45,977 nucleotides of DNA, taken from assembly GCF_027706725.1 (NCBI RefSeq), contig NZ_JAQFWQ010000052.1:1-45977 (forward strand), given 5' to 3'. Below are positions 8,254 to 17,053 of the stretch, in pieces; positions within the stretch are counted from its first letter, which is position 1, and every line of letters begins with the position of its first letter. The notes beneath the pieces are model-generated. The model searched no databases. It was not told the origin of the DNA and was given only the letters and a program-made list of their open reading frames with translations. Source of the stretch: Nocardiopsis endophytica. GTDB taxonomy: Bacteria > Actinomycetota > Actinomycetes > Streptosporangiales > Streptosporangiaceae. The position numbers and the translations under genes were made by a program.

Positions 8254-9987
8254 GTGCCCGCCTCCGACCGCCGAACGTCCCAGCCCTCGGCCATCGGCGC
8301 CGAGACCATCGCCCTGATCGTCCTGTTGGCGCTGGCACTCGTGCTGGTGGGCGGGGTGTGGTCATCGATGCACCTGGCCCACGCCCTGACCGGGAGCCCC
8401 CAGGACCCGCCCGCCAACCCCTTCACCCTCGTGCTGCACCTGGCGCTGGGGCAGCTCCGGTGGACCGGCGGCGCCACCGCCGCGGCCGCCGCCCAGCTCG
8501 CGCTCGTGGCCGCGGCGACCGGGCAAGGGCTGTGGCTGCGCCGCCGAAAGAAGGCTAAGCGCACCCGGGTGGACACCGCGGCCGCCTACATGGGCGCTGG
8601 CCAGGAGCTGCAGCCGCTGACCGAGGAGGGCGCCTCGGCCACCGCCCGCCGCCTGGGGGTGCGCGGTGCCCCCGGGGTGCCCATCGGTCGCACCGTGGAC
8701 GGCCGGCGGATGCTCTACGGCTCCTGGGAGGACATGCACATCGACATCTGGGGCCCGCGCACCGGAAAGACCACCTCCCGCGGCATCCCGGCGATCCTGG
8801 CCGCTCCTGCCGCCTCCAGCGTGCTGGTCACCTCCAACAAGCGCGACGCCACCGACGCCACCCGCGACGTGCGCAGGGAGATCACCGGCAACGAGCCGTG
8901 GGTCTTCGACCCCCAGAGGGTAGCCACCGAGGAGCCCACCTGGTGGTGGGACCCGCTCACCTACGTCACCGACGAGGTCAAGGCCGACCAGATGGCCGCG
9001 CTCTTCGCCGCGGGCACCCGCGACGCCTCCGCCCAGACCGACGCCTACTTCGACGGCGAAGGGCGCAACCTGGTGGCCTGGCTGCTGCTGGCCGCCGCCC
9101 TGGACAAGCGCCCCATCACCGACGTCTACACCTGGAGCGCACGGCCCACCGACGAGACCGCGGTGGGCATCCTCTCCGAACACGGCTACAAGCTGCAGGC
9201 AGACGGCCTGGCCGGGGTCGTCAACGCCCCCGACAAGCAGCGCGCCGGTGTCTTCGGCACCGCCCGGCAGATGCTGGCCTGCCTGACCAGCACCACCATC
9301 GCTCCCTGGATCAGCCGGACCGGACCCGACGACGACCGGCCCCACTTCGACCCGCACGCCTTCGCCGAAGGCGGCCACACCCTGTACAGCCTGTCCAAAG
9401 AGGGCGCGGGAAGTGCCGGGCCGCTGGTGGCCGCCTTGACCGTGGCCGTGGTCGAAGCCGCCGAAGAGCTGGGGGCCCGCTCCCCCGGGGGGCGCCTGGC
9501 CAACCCGCTGCTCGGAGTCCTGGACGAGATCGCCAACGTGTGCCGGTGGACCGAGCTGCCCAGCCAGTACTCCCACTTCGGCAGCCGCGGGATCGTGCTG
9601 ATGGCGATCCTGCAGTCCTGGTCCCAAGGCGTGGAGGTGTGGGGCGAGGCCGGAATGAACAAGCTCTGGTCGGCCGCCAACGTCAAGGTCTACGGCGGCG
9701 GTGTCTCCGAGGTCAGCTTCCTCCAAGAGCTCTCCCAGCTCATCGGTGACCACGACCGCCGCTCGGTCTCGGCGAACGTCTCCTCCGACGGGCGCTCGAC
9801 CACCCGCTCGCTGTCGGACATGACCACCATGGACGTGGCCGACCTGGGGGCCATGCCCCGCGGCCGTGCCGTCGTCCTGGCCTCCGGCGTGCCGCCCACC
9901 CTGGTGCAGACGGTGCCGTGGATGGCCGGAGAGCACGCCGAGGCCGTCAAGAAGTCCATCGCCGCCCACGAACCCCAGGGAGCCTGA
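8254..9987 (+). CDS. Type IV coupling protein, VirD4/TraG-like
   Basis: The protein has 577 aa from GTG 8254, 3 bp after the VirB4-like stop. Two N-terminal membrane helices (about 17-40 and 60-88) precede a RecA-like domain with Walker A GPRTGKTT (167-174) and Walker B LLGVLDEIANVC (near 418-429). The segment WDPLTYVTD and the late SQLIGDHDRRSVS/TTRSLSDMTTMDVADLG are characteristic of TraG/VirD4 proteins. It should recruit the DNA-relaxase complex to the channel. Its stop overlaps the start of the DUF4913 gene (TGATG), so translation is probably coupled. Confidence 0.9.
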   Translation: MPASDRRTSQPSAIGAETIALIVLLALALVLVGGVWSSMHLAHALTGSPQDPPANPFTLVLHLALGQLRWTGGATAAAAAQLALVAAATGQGLWLRRRKKAKRTRVDTAAAYMGAGQELQPLTEEGASATARRLGVRGAPGVPIGRTVDGRRMLYGSWEDMHIDIWGPRTGKTTSRGIPAILAAPAASSVLVTSNKRDATDATRDVRREITGNEPWVFDPQRVATEEPTWWWDPLTYVTDEVKADQMAALFAAGTRDASAQTDAYFDGEGRNLVAWLLLAAALDKRPITDVYTWSARPTDETAVGILSEHGYKLQADGLAGVVNAPDKQRAGVFGTARQMLACLTSTTIAPWISRTGPDDDRPHFDPHAFAEGGHTLYSLSKEGAGSAGPLVAALTVAVVEAAEELGARSPGGRLANPLLGVLDEIANVCRWTELPSQYSHFGSRGIVLMAILQSWSQGVEVWGEAGMNKLWSAANVKVYGGGVSEVSFLQELSQLIGDHDRRSVSANVSSDGRSTTRSLSDMTTMDVADLGAMPRGRAVVLASGVPPTLVQTVPWMAGEHAEAVKKSIAAHEPQGA

Positions 9988-10505
9988 TGCGCGAGAAGGA
10001 GTACGAGGACGCGCTCGCCGAGATGATGGCCTTCGTCGACAGCGTCCCGGTCCCCGACAGCGGCCAGGCCGACCAGGCCCGGCCCGAAGAGCCCGGCCCG
10101 TGGGGGCAGCAACAGGACGGCGGCGGCGACCAGGACCCCGGCGAAGGCGAGGAGACACCCGAGCTGTTCTACGGCTCGGTCGACGACTTCGTCCGGGAGA
10201 TGCTGATCCACCTCTACCGGCGCAAGGTCGGCCCCCGCGGCTCACGCCGGTGGTCGGCCCAGTGGTGGCGCAACGCCGAGGCGATCGCCCGCCTGGAGGC
10301 GCTGTGGCGGGCCTGGGAGAACCTGCGACAGGACGGCGCGACCGGGATGAGCACCTGGTGGCGCGACCACGCCGACTACCACATGCAGCAGCTGTTCGAC
10401 CCCGACGGGCCCTTCGCCGCCAGCGAGGACGAGAACAAGGCCGGGGCCCCGCTGCCCTACGAGCCCCCGCCCGCGGGCCTGTTCCCCGACGTGCGCACCA
10501 TGTGA
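9987..10505 (+). CDS. DUF4913 domain protein
   Basis: The protein has 172 aa, starting at the ATG that overlaps the coupling-protein stop (TGATG). The first 60 residues are acidic and Gln/Gly-rich. Residues about 65-150 form the DUF4913 signature: a hydrophobic FVREMLIHLYRR, then RRWSAQWWRNAEAIARLEALW and WWRDHADYHMQQLFDPDGPF, rich in Trp and His. These proteins accompany conjugation and plasmid genes in actinomycetes; their function is not established. The tight coupling to the VirD4-like gene suggests a cytoplasmic accessory of the transfer complex. Confidence 0.75.
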   Translation: MREKEYEDALAEMMAFVDSVPVPDSGQADQARPEEPGPWGQQQDGGGDQDPGEGEETPELFYGSVDDFVREMLIHLYRRKVGPRGSRRWSAQWWRNAEAIARLEALWRAWENLRQDGATGMSTWWRDHADYHMQQLFDPDGPFAASEDENKAGAPLPYEPPPAGLFPDVRTM

Positions 10506-10519
10506 GGAGCCCGAGCACC

Positions 10520-11236
10520 ATGAACGAGACCGACGGCATCGAAGAGTCCTTCGACCGGCAGCTGCACCAGCTGCTGGGCAGCGCCCGCGACCTGGGCCAC
10601 TCGTTCTCCCGAGGCCTGTGGGCGCTGCGCCAGATCCACCACAATCACCAGGTCGCCAAGCAGTACCGCGAACAGGCCCGCAGGCGCTATGAGGCCAAAT
10701 GGGAACGCGAGCACGAGCTGCTCGCCGTGGTCGAAGACGAGCAGTGGTGGGAGCAGGAGGCCACACCCGCCAAGGTCGCCGAGGCATACCAGATCGCCCT
10801 GTCCTGGCGCGACCACGAAGACGAGGCGGACCGCCTGGACGATGTGATCTACGAGGAGGTGCGCGAGCGCTACGGCGTGGACCTGCGCACCCCCACCCGC
10901 GAGGAGGTCCAGGACAAGCTGGAGCAGGCCGTCGGCGAGCACGACCGCGACCAGCCCGAGCCCGCCCCCGAGGCCGAGCAACAGGAGGAACAGGAGCGCG
11001 CGGCCGACACCGAGGAGGAACGCCCCGCCTACGACTCCGCCGAGCGGCGCGAGCAGTTCGCCGAGCAGATGCGCGGGGCCGGAGTGGACGAGGCTCTGAT
11101 CGCGGGGCGGCTGAGCGCCGATGCGATGAACGCCCGGCCCCCACAAGAGGCGGTGCACGCCTCCAGGCGCCTCACGGCCAGCGGGATGCGGGCGCGTGGG
11201 CGCGGCCTCCAGGCCGAGGCCGCCATGGGCCGCTGA
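10520..11236 (+). CDS. Unknown charged, coiled-coil protein of the conjugation operon
   Basis: The protein has 238 aa from ATG 10520, with GTGAGGAG upstream. It has no membrane segment. Nearly all of it is charged and helical: residues 20-120 contain heptad-like KQYREQARRRYEAKWEREHE, followed by a Glu/Gln-rich stretch (about 135-170) and a C-terminal segment ending in basic GMRARGRGLQAEAAMGR. I do not recognise the family. As the last gene of the secretion operon, it could be a DNA-processing accessory, but nothing in the sequence proves that. Confidence 0.6.
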   Translation: MNETDGIEESFDRQLHQLLGSARDLGHSFSRGLWALRQIHHNHQVAKQYREQARRRYEAKWEREHELLAVVEDEQWWEQEATPAKVAEAYQIALSWRDHEDEADRLDDVIYEEVRERYGVDLRTPTREEVQDKLEQAVGEHDRDQPEPAPEAEQQEEQERAADTEEERPAYDSAERREQFAEQMRGAGVDEALIAGRLSADAMNARPPQEAVHASRRLTASGMRARGRGLQAEAAMGR

Positions 11237-11237
11237 A

Positions 11238-11264
11238 GCGCCCCGGCACATGCCGCCGGGGCGC
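11238..11264. terminator. Hairpin terminator between convergent operons
   Basis: A perfect 10-bp stem (GCGCCCCGGC / GCCGGGGCGC) with a 7-base loop starts 2 bases after the rightward stop (11236) and ends 3 bases before the leftward stop (11268). The position and symmetry fit a shared bidirectional terminator. There is no T-run, as is common in high-G+C actinomycetes. Confidence 0.75.
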
Positions 11265-11267
11265 CGA

Positions 11268-13256
11268 TCACCCGACGCCGAACCCCTGGCCGCGGCCGCG
11301 CTCGGCGGCCCGCGGTACATGTCGGTCCTGCTCGGCGCGCCCGTGCTGGGGCCTGACCTGCTGCATGTAGGTCGCGCCCAGGCGCTCGGCGTGCGCGGCG
11401 GAATAGACCTTGAGGTGCTCCAGGGCGCCGGCGTCGGCCTCCAGCCGCAGGTTCACTTGTCCGGCCGCCCGGGCCAGCTCCCGGTAGCGCTGCGCGGCCT
11501 CGATGGTGCCCTCCTCCAGGCCCGCCATCGGGTGGCGGGGGGCCTGCCTGCAGGCCTTTTCCAGGCGTGCGGCGTCCTCCCCTTTGGAGAAGGACCCGGC
11601 CATCTGCGCGGCACTCGTGCTGGCCTCCCACCGGCCCAGCACCGCGGCGATGCTGTGCTGGGCCGCCCGCGCCTCCCGCAGATCCGTGTACGGGGCGGCG
11701 GCCATGTCCTGGTCCACCATCGCGGGGTCCTCGCCCTGCTCGACGGCCGCGCGCAGCGCCGCGGTTGCCAGCAGGCGCTCGGAGTGCTCCTGGGCCATCG
11801 AGGCGACCATGCCCAGATCCAGCCGGTCGGTGCCGATGCGCCGCGCGAGCGCCTCGGAGGCACCGGCCACCTGCCCGTAGCCGTCGGCGGTGTGCAGCAG
11901 GCTCGCCTGGGCCCCTTCCTCGCGCACGCGTTTGAGGGCGTCGGCGAGTTCGATGGCGTCGTCGGCGAGCAGTTCCCGCGGATCGGCCAACTCGGCGGCC
12001 GTGGCCGTCTGCTCCCAGGCGCCGATGCCCTTCTCCGCGATCCACCATGCGGCCTTGCTGGCGGCCTGGTGGCTGTCGTAGGCCTGTGCGCCGCTCAGGT
12101 CGATGGTGGCCGAAGCCGACGGCGCCGGGGTGGCGGGGGGCGGGACTTCGGTGCGCTCGTGCTCCTGGCCCCCTTGGGGGTGTGTCGTGTGTTCAGAAGC
12201 GGGTTGGGGCGAGGGGGCATCGGGTGCGGGTGAAGGGGCGGACCCGCTCCCGGCGGCCGTCTCGGCCGGGGAGGCCTCCGCCGGCCCCGGACCGGCCGGT
12301 GCCGCCGCCTCCCCGACCCCGGAGGCGGCCTCCTCGGCCAAGGCCCGCCGCTCGGAGGGGCGGGGGACCTCGGCGCCGTGGAGCACCAGGTTGGCCAGCA
12401 TCCGGTTCAGGCGCTCCTGGTCCAGATCCTCCGGGGGAGCGGCGACCTCCAGTTCCTCGTACAGGGCCATGGCGGCCTGGGGCCGTTCCTCCTTGAGGGC
12501 TTGGGCCAGGCGAATGCTGATGTCGTGCGTGGTCTGGCGGGCCGTCTCCAGCAGTTCGGCCCGCTGGGCCGCCCACCGCGGCCCAAGGCCGTGCTCGGCC
12601 AGCTCGGCGTGGGCCGAATCGATCCGCTCAAGGGCGCTGCGGAAGGCGCCCTGGCGTTCGGCGCGGCGCACCGCATCGGCCACACCGGGCTCCAAACCTG
12701 CGGCCAGGGCTCGGGCCCGGGCGGCGTCCTGTTCGCGCGCCTGCTCGCCGAACTCGCGGTGCAACTGCTCGGAGATGCGGTCGCGCCCCAGGTGGTCCAG
12801 GAACGCGCTCAGCCGGGACACGCGGGTCCTGCGGTCCAGGGCGGTGGTCTTCTTGCGCAGCCGCCAGGTGTCCCTGGACTTCCACGAGCGGCGGAACCCC
12901 AGCTTCTTCAGCTCGGCGCGCACCTCGGCGTCCTTGGAGTCGACCCCCCGGACGAAGGTCTCCTTGGGGCCGTGGTCGATGCGCACCACCGGGCCCTCCA
13001 GCGCCCGCCGCGCCGAAGCGCCGTCCCGCCACATCAGCCGCCCCCGGTCGGCCTCGCGCTGCCAGGTCATCTCGGGGTCGGCGGCGTTGGCGGCGTTGAC
13101 CAGGTCCAAGGCCCGGTCGGGCAGGCCGCTGTCGATGAGCCGCCGGACGTGGTCCTCGACCGCCCGGCGGGCGGTGGCGACCTCGCTCGCCGTCGGCCGC
13201 GCCCTGCCCCGCAGGACCTCCAAGGCCTCGTGTTCAGGGGGGAGGGGTTCGCTCAC
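11268..13256 (-). CDS. Large unknown protein of the conjugative element
   Basis: The protein has 662 aa. I start it at GTG 13256 because it overlaps the previous stop (GTGA); GTG 13271 is an alternative adding five residues. Residues about 75-140 hold the only compact motif: VVRIDHGPKETFVRGVDSKD, then LKKLGFRRSW and DTWRLRKKTTALDRR. I have seen this G-F-x-W-S-x-x-x-x-W-x-L pattern in plasmid proteins thought to bind DNA. A Pro/Ala/Ser-rich linker spans about 290-380, and Ala-rich helices about 385-640 carry an unbroken series of charged amphipathic segments. No relaxase HUH or Tyr motif is visible, so I do not call it a relaxase. It is expressed with the 103-aa gene, away from the secretion operon. 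Confidence 0.6.
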   Translation of the reverse strand: MSEPLPPEHEALEVLRGRARPTASEVATARRAVEDHVRRLIDSGLPDRALDLVNAANAADPEMTWQREADRGRLMWRDGASARRALEGPVVRIDHGPKETFVRGVDSKDAEVRAELKKLGFRRSWKSRDTWRLRKKTTALDRRTRVSRLSAFLDHLGRDRISEQLHREFGEQAREQDAARARALAAGLEPGVADAVRRAERQGAFRSALERIDSAHAELAEHGLGPRWAAQRAELLETARQTTHDISIRLAQALKEERPQAAMALYEELEVAAPPEDLDQERLNRMLANLVLHGAEVPRPSERRALAEEAASGVGEAAAPAGPGPAEASPAETAAGSGSAPSPAPDAPSPQPASEHTTHPQGGQEHERTEVPPPATPAPSASATIDLSGAQAYDSHQAASKAAWWIAEKGIGAWEQTATAAELADPRELLADDAIELADALKRVREEGAQASLLHTADGYGQVAGASEALARRIGTDRLDLGMVASMAQEHSERLLATAALRAAVEQGEDPAMVDQDMAAAPYTDLREARAAQHSIAAVLGRWEASTSAAQMAGSFSKGEDAARLEKACRQAPRHPMAGLEEGTIEAAQRYRELARAAGQVNLRLEADAGALEHLKVYSAAHAERLGATYMQQVRPQHGRAEQDRHVPRAAERGRGQGFGVG

Positions 13257-13564
13257 TTCAGCTTTCTCCACCAGCCGGGCTGCTCGAAGTGCCGGTGGTC
13301 CTCGTCCGGCAGGATCATCTCCTCAAGGACCTGCTGGCGCGCGTCCAGGCGGGCCTGGGCGTAGCGGCGGCGCCGCTGCTCGGGGTCCTCGCCTCCCGCG
13401 TCGGGTCCGGCCATGGTCAGCGTCAGCGCCTCGATCTGCAGCTCGGCGCGGCGCCCCAGGTCAGCGAAGAACTCCTTGCGCTCGCCCTCGGGGATCTCGG
13501 CGTAGCTGAACGGGCGCACCGTCCGCCAGTGGTCCTCGGCCATCCAGGCCAGCTCGTCGCTCAT
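13253..13564 (-). CDS. Small unknown protein of the conjugative element
   Basis: The protein has 103 aa from ATG 13564, with GAGGAGG 11 bases upstream; ATG 13609 would add 15 residues but has a weaker ribosome site. It is soluble, with Trp-rich N-terminus (MSDELAWMAEDHWRTVRPFSY) and a basic helical middle (RRRRYAQARLDARQQVLEEM). Its stop overlaps the start of the 662-aa gene, so the two form a coupled pair. I do not recognise the family. Confidence 0.6.
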   Translation of the reverse strand: MSDELAWMAEDHWRTVRPFSYAEIPEGERKEFFADLGRRAELQIEALTLTMAGPDAGGEDPEQRRRRYAQARLDARQQVLEEMILPDEDHRHFEQPGWWRKLK

Positions 13565-13821
13565 GTGGACCGCTACCTCCTCGTCGTGCAGCCCCCTGGA
13601 GGCCAGCATTCCGGCCCGTTCTTCGAGGGGACTCCAGATCCGCTTGTCTTTCGGCTGTCACCATGGTGGGCAATGTGACCCGCTAAGTCGCCGAGAACGC
13701 CCAGACCCCCGCCGGTGGAGTCCGCCCCACCAGGCCTGTGGCCGTGCTCCTGCGAACGGCCGGTTGGCCATGGGGCGGAGATCGGGGGCGATACCACCTT
13801 CCCCCGCCTTGCCCCTCAAGG

Positions 13822-15372
13822 TCAGCGTTCGGGACCGCGTTCACTCCCGCGTCGTGGGTGATCACGACGCGGCGTATGGGGAACAGCCCGGGCCTGGCGG
13901 CCGGGCCCGGCCAACCCTTGTTGCGCAAGGCGTACGGCTTGGCCGGCTTCGGTAATGACATCTTCAGATTTCAGAGCCTGGCGATGCATATCCTGCCGTC
14001 CCCTGGGTCTCTCTAGGGCCTCCAATGTCGGCCCCGCTGATACTGGAAGAACGCGCGACGCTTGTGCGGGCAATAGCCTGCCTGTCTCACCTTGTTTTGC
14101 GTGGCCTTCGTCGAGTTCGCGTGTTGCTTCTACGATGGCGTTTGCCATGTGAAGATTAGTATATCGCCCCGCCAGATACTGGTCGCGAAGTACGGTTCCC
14201 TGAGATAGACGTTCAGGGTAATTATCGATCATGTCCGCCATTGCTTCTGCCCATAGGGCGGACCGTGGCGTGTCGGGGGGTGGCGCTTCACCGAGCTCGC
14301 CGCGGCAGTGGGCTTCATCGTGGACAATGAAGCCCTGAGTCAGATCCTGCGGGAACCGGTCCTCATCGGTGAAGAAGAGAGTCGCCCCGGCTCCTTCCGG
14401 AGCGAGCAGCGGGACCCCCTCGCCGAGTGCTTCTGTGGCCACCAGGCCAAAGTGCTCGCGGATGGAGGGCATGAGGACCACGTCGGCGCGGTCGCGCTCC
14501 CGCTGGACCTCTTGGGTGCTGGAGGCGTACGGCTTGCACTCAACCACCCCCGGGCCGAGTCTCCTGTCCATTTGGGCCTGATAGCGGGGTATTTCCTCGC
14601 CTGGCACGCCAAGCAGCGTCAGGTGTGCGTTCCCGTAGCCTCCCTTTCTGAGGCGCTTTACCCCGTCGACTGCAACCTCCGTCCCCTTATTTGGATCATC
14701 GAGGCGACCATAAAGAAGGAATCGGATAGGTTGCCCCGCCTCCCGGCGGCGTTCTTCGAGGCGCTGGCGCCTCTGGGCATCCCCTCGGGACGAAGCCGCA
14801 ATCGGGGGGGACGCTTCGAGTGCCGTATTCTGGGGAGCCATCCTTAGAAGGTCCGAAGTCAGTAGCGGCCCGACGCCTATCCCCATATCCGTTGAGGCCA
14901 GAGTTCTGCTGAATCCTCGCTGGAAGGCGGGAACGGCCCATGTGTCGTCTATGGGAGGGTGCTCTGTGTAGTAGGAGAGGTTATGGACAATTTGTGCAAG
15001 ACGCGCCTCGGGAAAGAGGTCGCGTATGCGTGGGCCGACGTCTCTGAATTTCCCATTGACGAGGATTGTCGTTGGCGACCATCCTTCGTTTGCCCGCAGC
15101 GTCTCATCGAGGGTTTGCACGACGTGTGAAAGGGCGAACCCCTCCCATTTGGCGAGCCCGCTGAGGCCGTCTGGCGGCCGGGGGAGTTCGATGTTCGCAG
15201 CGCCTTCGAGGCCGACGGACGGCGGTGTGGTCAGGATCTTCACCTCGTGGCCGCCCTCTACGAGCCCTCGCACCAGTTCGGTGTTGAACCGCCCCACGCC
15301 GTCCATCAGCGTGGTGGGGCCGTAGATGAGGAATCGTTCCGGCTGCGCGGGCCTCGACGTTTCAGGTGTCAC
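13822..15372 (-). CDS. Glycosyltransferase, GT-B fold, family-4-like
   Basis: The protein has 516 aa from GTG 15372 (GGAGAA upstream), 19 bases after the previous stop. The N-terminus RFLIYGPTTLMDGVGRFNTELVRGL is the GT-B glycine-rich acceptor start. The C-terminal half has FLLYGRLDDPNKGTEVAV and the EX7E nucleotide-sugar site REHFGLVATE. It should transfer a sugar from an activated donor; the acceptor is unknown. The last 70 or so residues (after DEGHAKQGETGR) are Arg/Pro/Gly-rich and unlike the family, as if a normal stop had been lost or a frameshift had occurred. The gene is visibly less G+C-rich than its surroundings (33 of 60 bases from 14161 by my count), which suggests recent transfer. 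Confidence 0.75.
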   Translation of the reverse strand: MTPETSRPAQPERFLIYGPTTLMDGVGRFNTELVRGLVEGGHEVKILTTPPSVGLEGAANIELPRPPDGLSGLAKWEGFALSHVVQTLDETLRANEGWSPTTILVNGKFRDVGPRIRDLFPEARLAQIVHNLSYYTEHPPIDDTWAVPAFQRGFSRTLASTDMGIGVGPLLTSDLLRMAPQNTALEASPPIAASSRGDAQRRQRLEERRREAGQPIRFLLYGRLDDPNKGTEVAVDGVKRLRKGGYGNAHLTLLGVPGEEIPRYQAQMDRRLGPGVVECKPYASSTQEVQRERDRADVVLMPSIREHFGLVATEALGEGVPLLAPEGAGATLFFTDEDRFPQDLTQGFIVHDEAHCRGELGEAPPPDTPRSALWAEAMADMIDNYPERLSQGTVLRDQYLAGRYTNLHMANAIVEATRELDEGHAKQGETGRLLPAQASRVLPVSAGPTLEALERPRGRQDMHRQALKSEDVITEAGQAVRLAQQGLAGPGRQARAVPHTPRRDHPRRGSERGPER

Positions 15373-15391
15373 GGTGGGGGCTTCTCCGTTC

Positions 15392-16504
15392 TCAGAGGCG
15401 CTGGAATCGCTCGTCGAAGCGGCGCAGGAACGCGCACAGGGGGTAGCTGTCGAACAGCAGCGGTCCAATGTGCTGGCCGGGGGTGACCCGGGCGGCGTAC
15501 TCGTCGAGGAGTTCGGCCGTCACCAGGGCGGTCGCGGGCGGCATCAGGATCAGGCGTGTCGTGCCGGCGGGCTCGGCCGGGGTCTCGAAATCCTCCAGGA
15601 CCTCGTCGGGGTGGGGTGGGCGGGGAGAGGGGAGGCGGTCGATCACTCCGCGCAGGCTCTGGGCCTCCCACGCCATGGTCGCTGTGCTCACCCCCTCGCT
15701 GACGAGGTGGTGGGCCGGGTCGGCCCCTTCGGTCGGTTCCTGCCAGGCTGGGGAGTTCTCGCCGTCGAGGACGGCCAGCAGGCGCTGGGCTGCCTCTACC
15801 GCGGGGCCAGCGACAGAGAAGTCGCGCTCGGCCCGGAGTTGGGCGCGGGAGGGCAGGCTCTGGGCCGCGGCCCGGGCCCGTGGGCCCAGCTGCTCCAAGT
15901 CGGCCTCAAAGCCTGTGCCCTCGGCCGGTTCCGGGCTTGGGGGGACAGGCACGGCGGCGGTCCGGACGGGAGCGGGGTTCTGCCCGTTCAGCGGGGCGCG
16001 TAGCCGGGCTGCCAGTTCGTGTAGCAGGTCCGCGAGCTGTTGGGCCTGAGGGCCGATGGTCACGTCCGGCCTGCCCGGCGCCAGCCGGGCGTCCATCTCC
16101 TTGAAGAGTGCGCCGTGGACCTGGGAGACCCACGAGGTGGACAGGACGACCGCCCCGTCGGGCGCGATGCCGTCGTAGCCGTTCTGCCTGGGGGCGGTGG
16201 TGATCCCCGCATTCTTCGCAAGGCGGCGGTGCCAGTCGTCGGCGGCCTGGGCCAGGGTGATGGGGCCGCCTTCGGGTGTACGCCGCGAGATCAGGTGGTG
16301 GGCGGGGTCGAAGCCGTCGAGGCCGGCCACGGTCCTTTGGCTAATGCGGGCCAGTTCCTCTTCCAGCGCCGTCCATGCCGCTCGTCTTTCGTCAGGCCAG
16401 GAGTCTCCCCTCCACACGTACGTGCCGTACTGCAGCCACATCATTTGCGCGGCCGCAGTGTAGACGCGCCTGTAGTGATCCGTCCGTTCCTGGGAATCGC
16501 CCAT
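15392..16504 (-). CDS. Unknown protein with a repeated DPAHHL motif
   Basis: The protein has 370 aa from ATG 16504 (GAGAGGTG upstream). It is soluble, helical, with no signal peptide. Two segments resemble each other: GFDPAHHLISRRTPEGG (about 62-78) and GADPAHHLVSEGVSTATM (about 261-278), suggesting an internal duplication. Pro-rich text at about 190-205 separates the two halves. It is in one transcription unit with the glycosyltransferase, 19 bases upstream of it. I do not recognise the family, and the sequence gives no enzymatic motif. Confidence 0.65.
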   Translation of the reverse strand: MGDSQERTDHYRRVYTAAAQMMWLQYGTYVWRGDSWPDERRAAWTALEEELARISQRTVAGLDGFDPAHHLISRRTPEGGPITLAQAADDWHRRLAKNAGITTAPRQNGYDGIAPDGAVVLSTSWVSQVHGALFKEMDARLAPGRPDVTIGPQAQQLADLLHELAARLRAPLNGQNPAPVRTAAVPVPPSPEPAEGTGFEADLEQLGPRARAAAQSLPSRAQLRAERDFSVAGPAVEAAQRLLAVLDGENSPAWQEPTEGADPAHHLVSEGVSTATMAWEAQSLRGVIDRLPSPRPPHPDEVLEDFETPAEPAGTTRLILMPPATALVTAELLDEYAARVTPGQHIGPLLFDSYPLCAFLRRFDERFQRL

Positions 16505-17053
16505 CTGGACACCTCTCAGTCGTCGATGCGCTCGGGAGCGCCAGTAGGGAGTGTGCCACCAGGCGCTGACGATCCGCAGGGGCCCAGAGGAGCCCAGCGG
16601 CCCTGACCTAAGGTGAGCAGGCACTCCTTATCCTGTGCGCCTCCGCGGTGCGTCCGACCCCTGAGGCCCTGGCGTCGCTCCACTCAGAGGGGGGAGCGGC
16701 CGACGAATTGGGCGTGGCGGTTCAACCGTTCCAGAGCAGAGAGCGTGGTGAATCCGCCACCCCTGATGGGGGTCAGAGAGGTTCGGGATGGTGCTGCCCA
16801 TAACGGACCCGCAGTCGCTGACAGCCGTCGGCCCGCTGGAGCCGGCCCTGACTCTTGAGTGGGAATGGCGCCGTACTCCTGAGGAGTCGCTGGGAGTACG
16901 CGCGTCGCACGTTCGCCGACGTCTGCTCCGCGGTGACGTCGGGGAGCGGGAACGCGAAAGGGGGCGCCCTGGGGCGCCCCCTTGTGTCCGCTCTCGATCC
17001 GCCCGGTAGCCCGGTGGCCCCTTGACACCAGGGGCGCGGGTGTGGGCCTCGGC
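16505..17053. other. Intergenic region without a convincing gene
   Basis: These 549 bases separate the unknown gene at 16504 from wrbA. The short frames here have poor composition and no ribosome site. I looked for a tRNA or attachment site marking the end of the conjugative element and found none. A stem GTACTCC/GGAGTAC occurs near 16871-16897, and a terminator hairpin lies at 16958-16983. The promoter of the leftward pair must be in the first 100 bases. Confidence 0.5.
16958..16983 (-). terminator. Terminator downstream of wrbA
   Basis: Perfect 12-bp arms (AAGGGGGCGCCC / GGGCGCCCCCTT) are separated by only TG, so the real loop will be larger. The hairpin lies 70 bases past the wrbA stop in its transcription direction. 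It could also work for rightward transcription. Confidence 0.7.

Noticed and set aside
11268-13256. Relaxase of the conjugative element
   Set aside because: No HUH motif, catalytic Tyr or other relaxase signature visible.
16505-17053. tRNA or attachment site marking the element border
   Set aside because: No T-loop-like GGTTCAAATCC context with a foldable cloverleaf; only hairpins.
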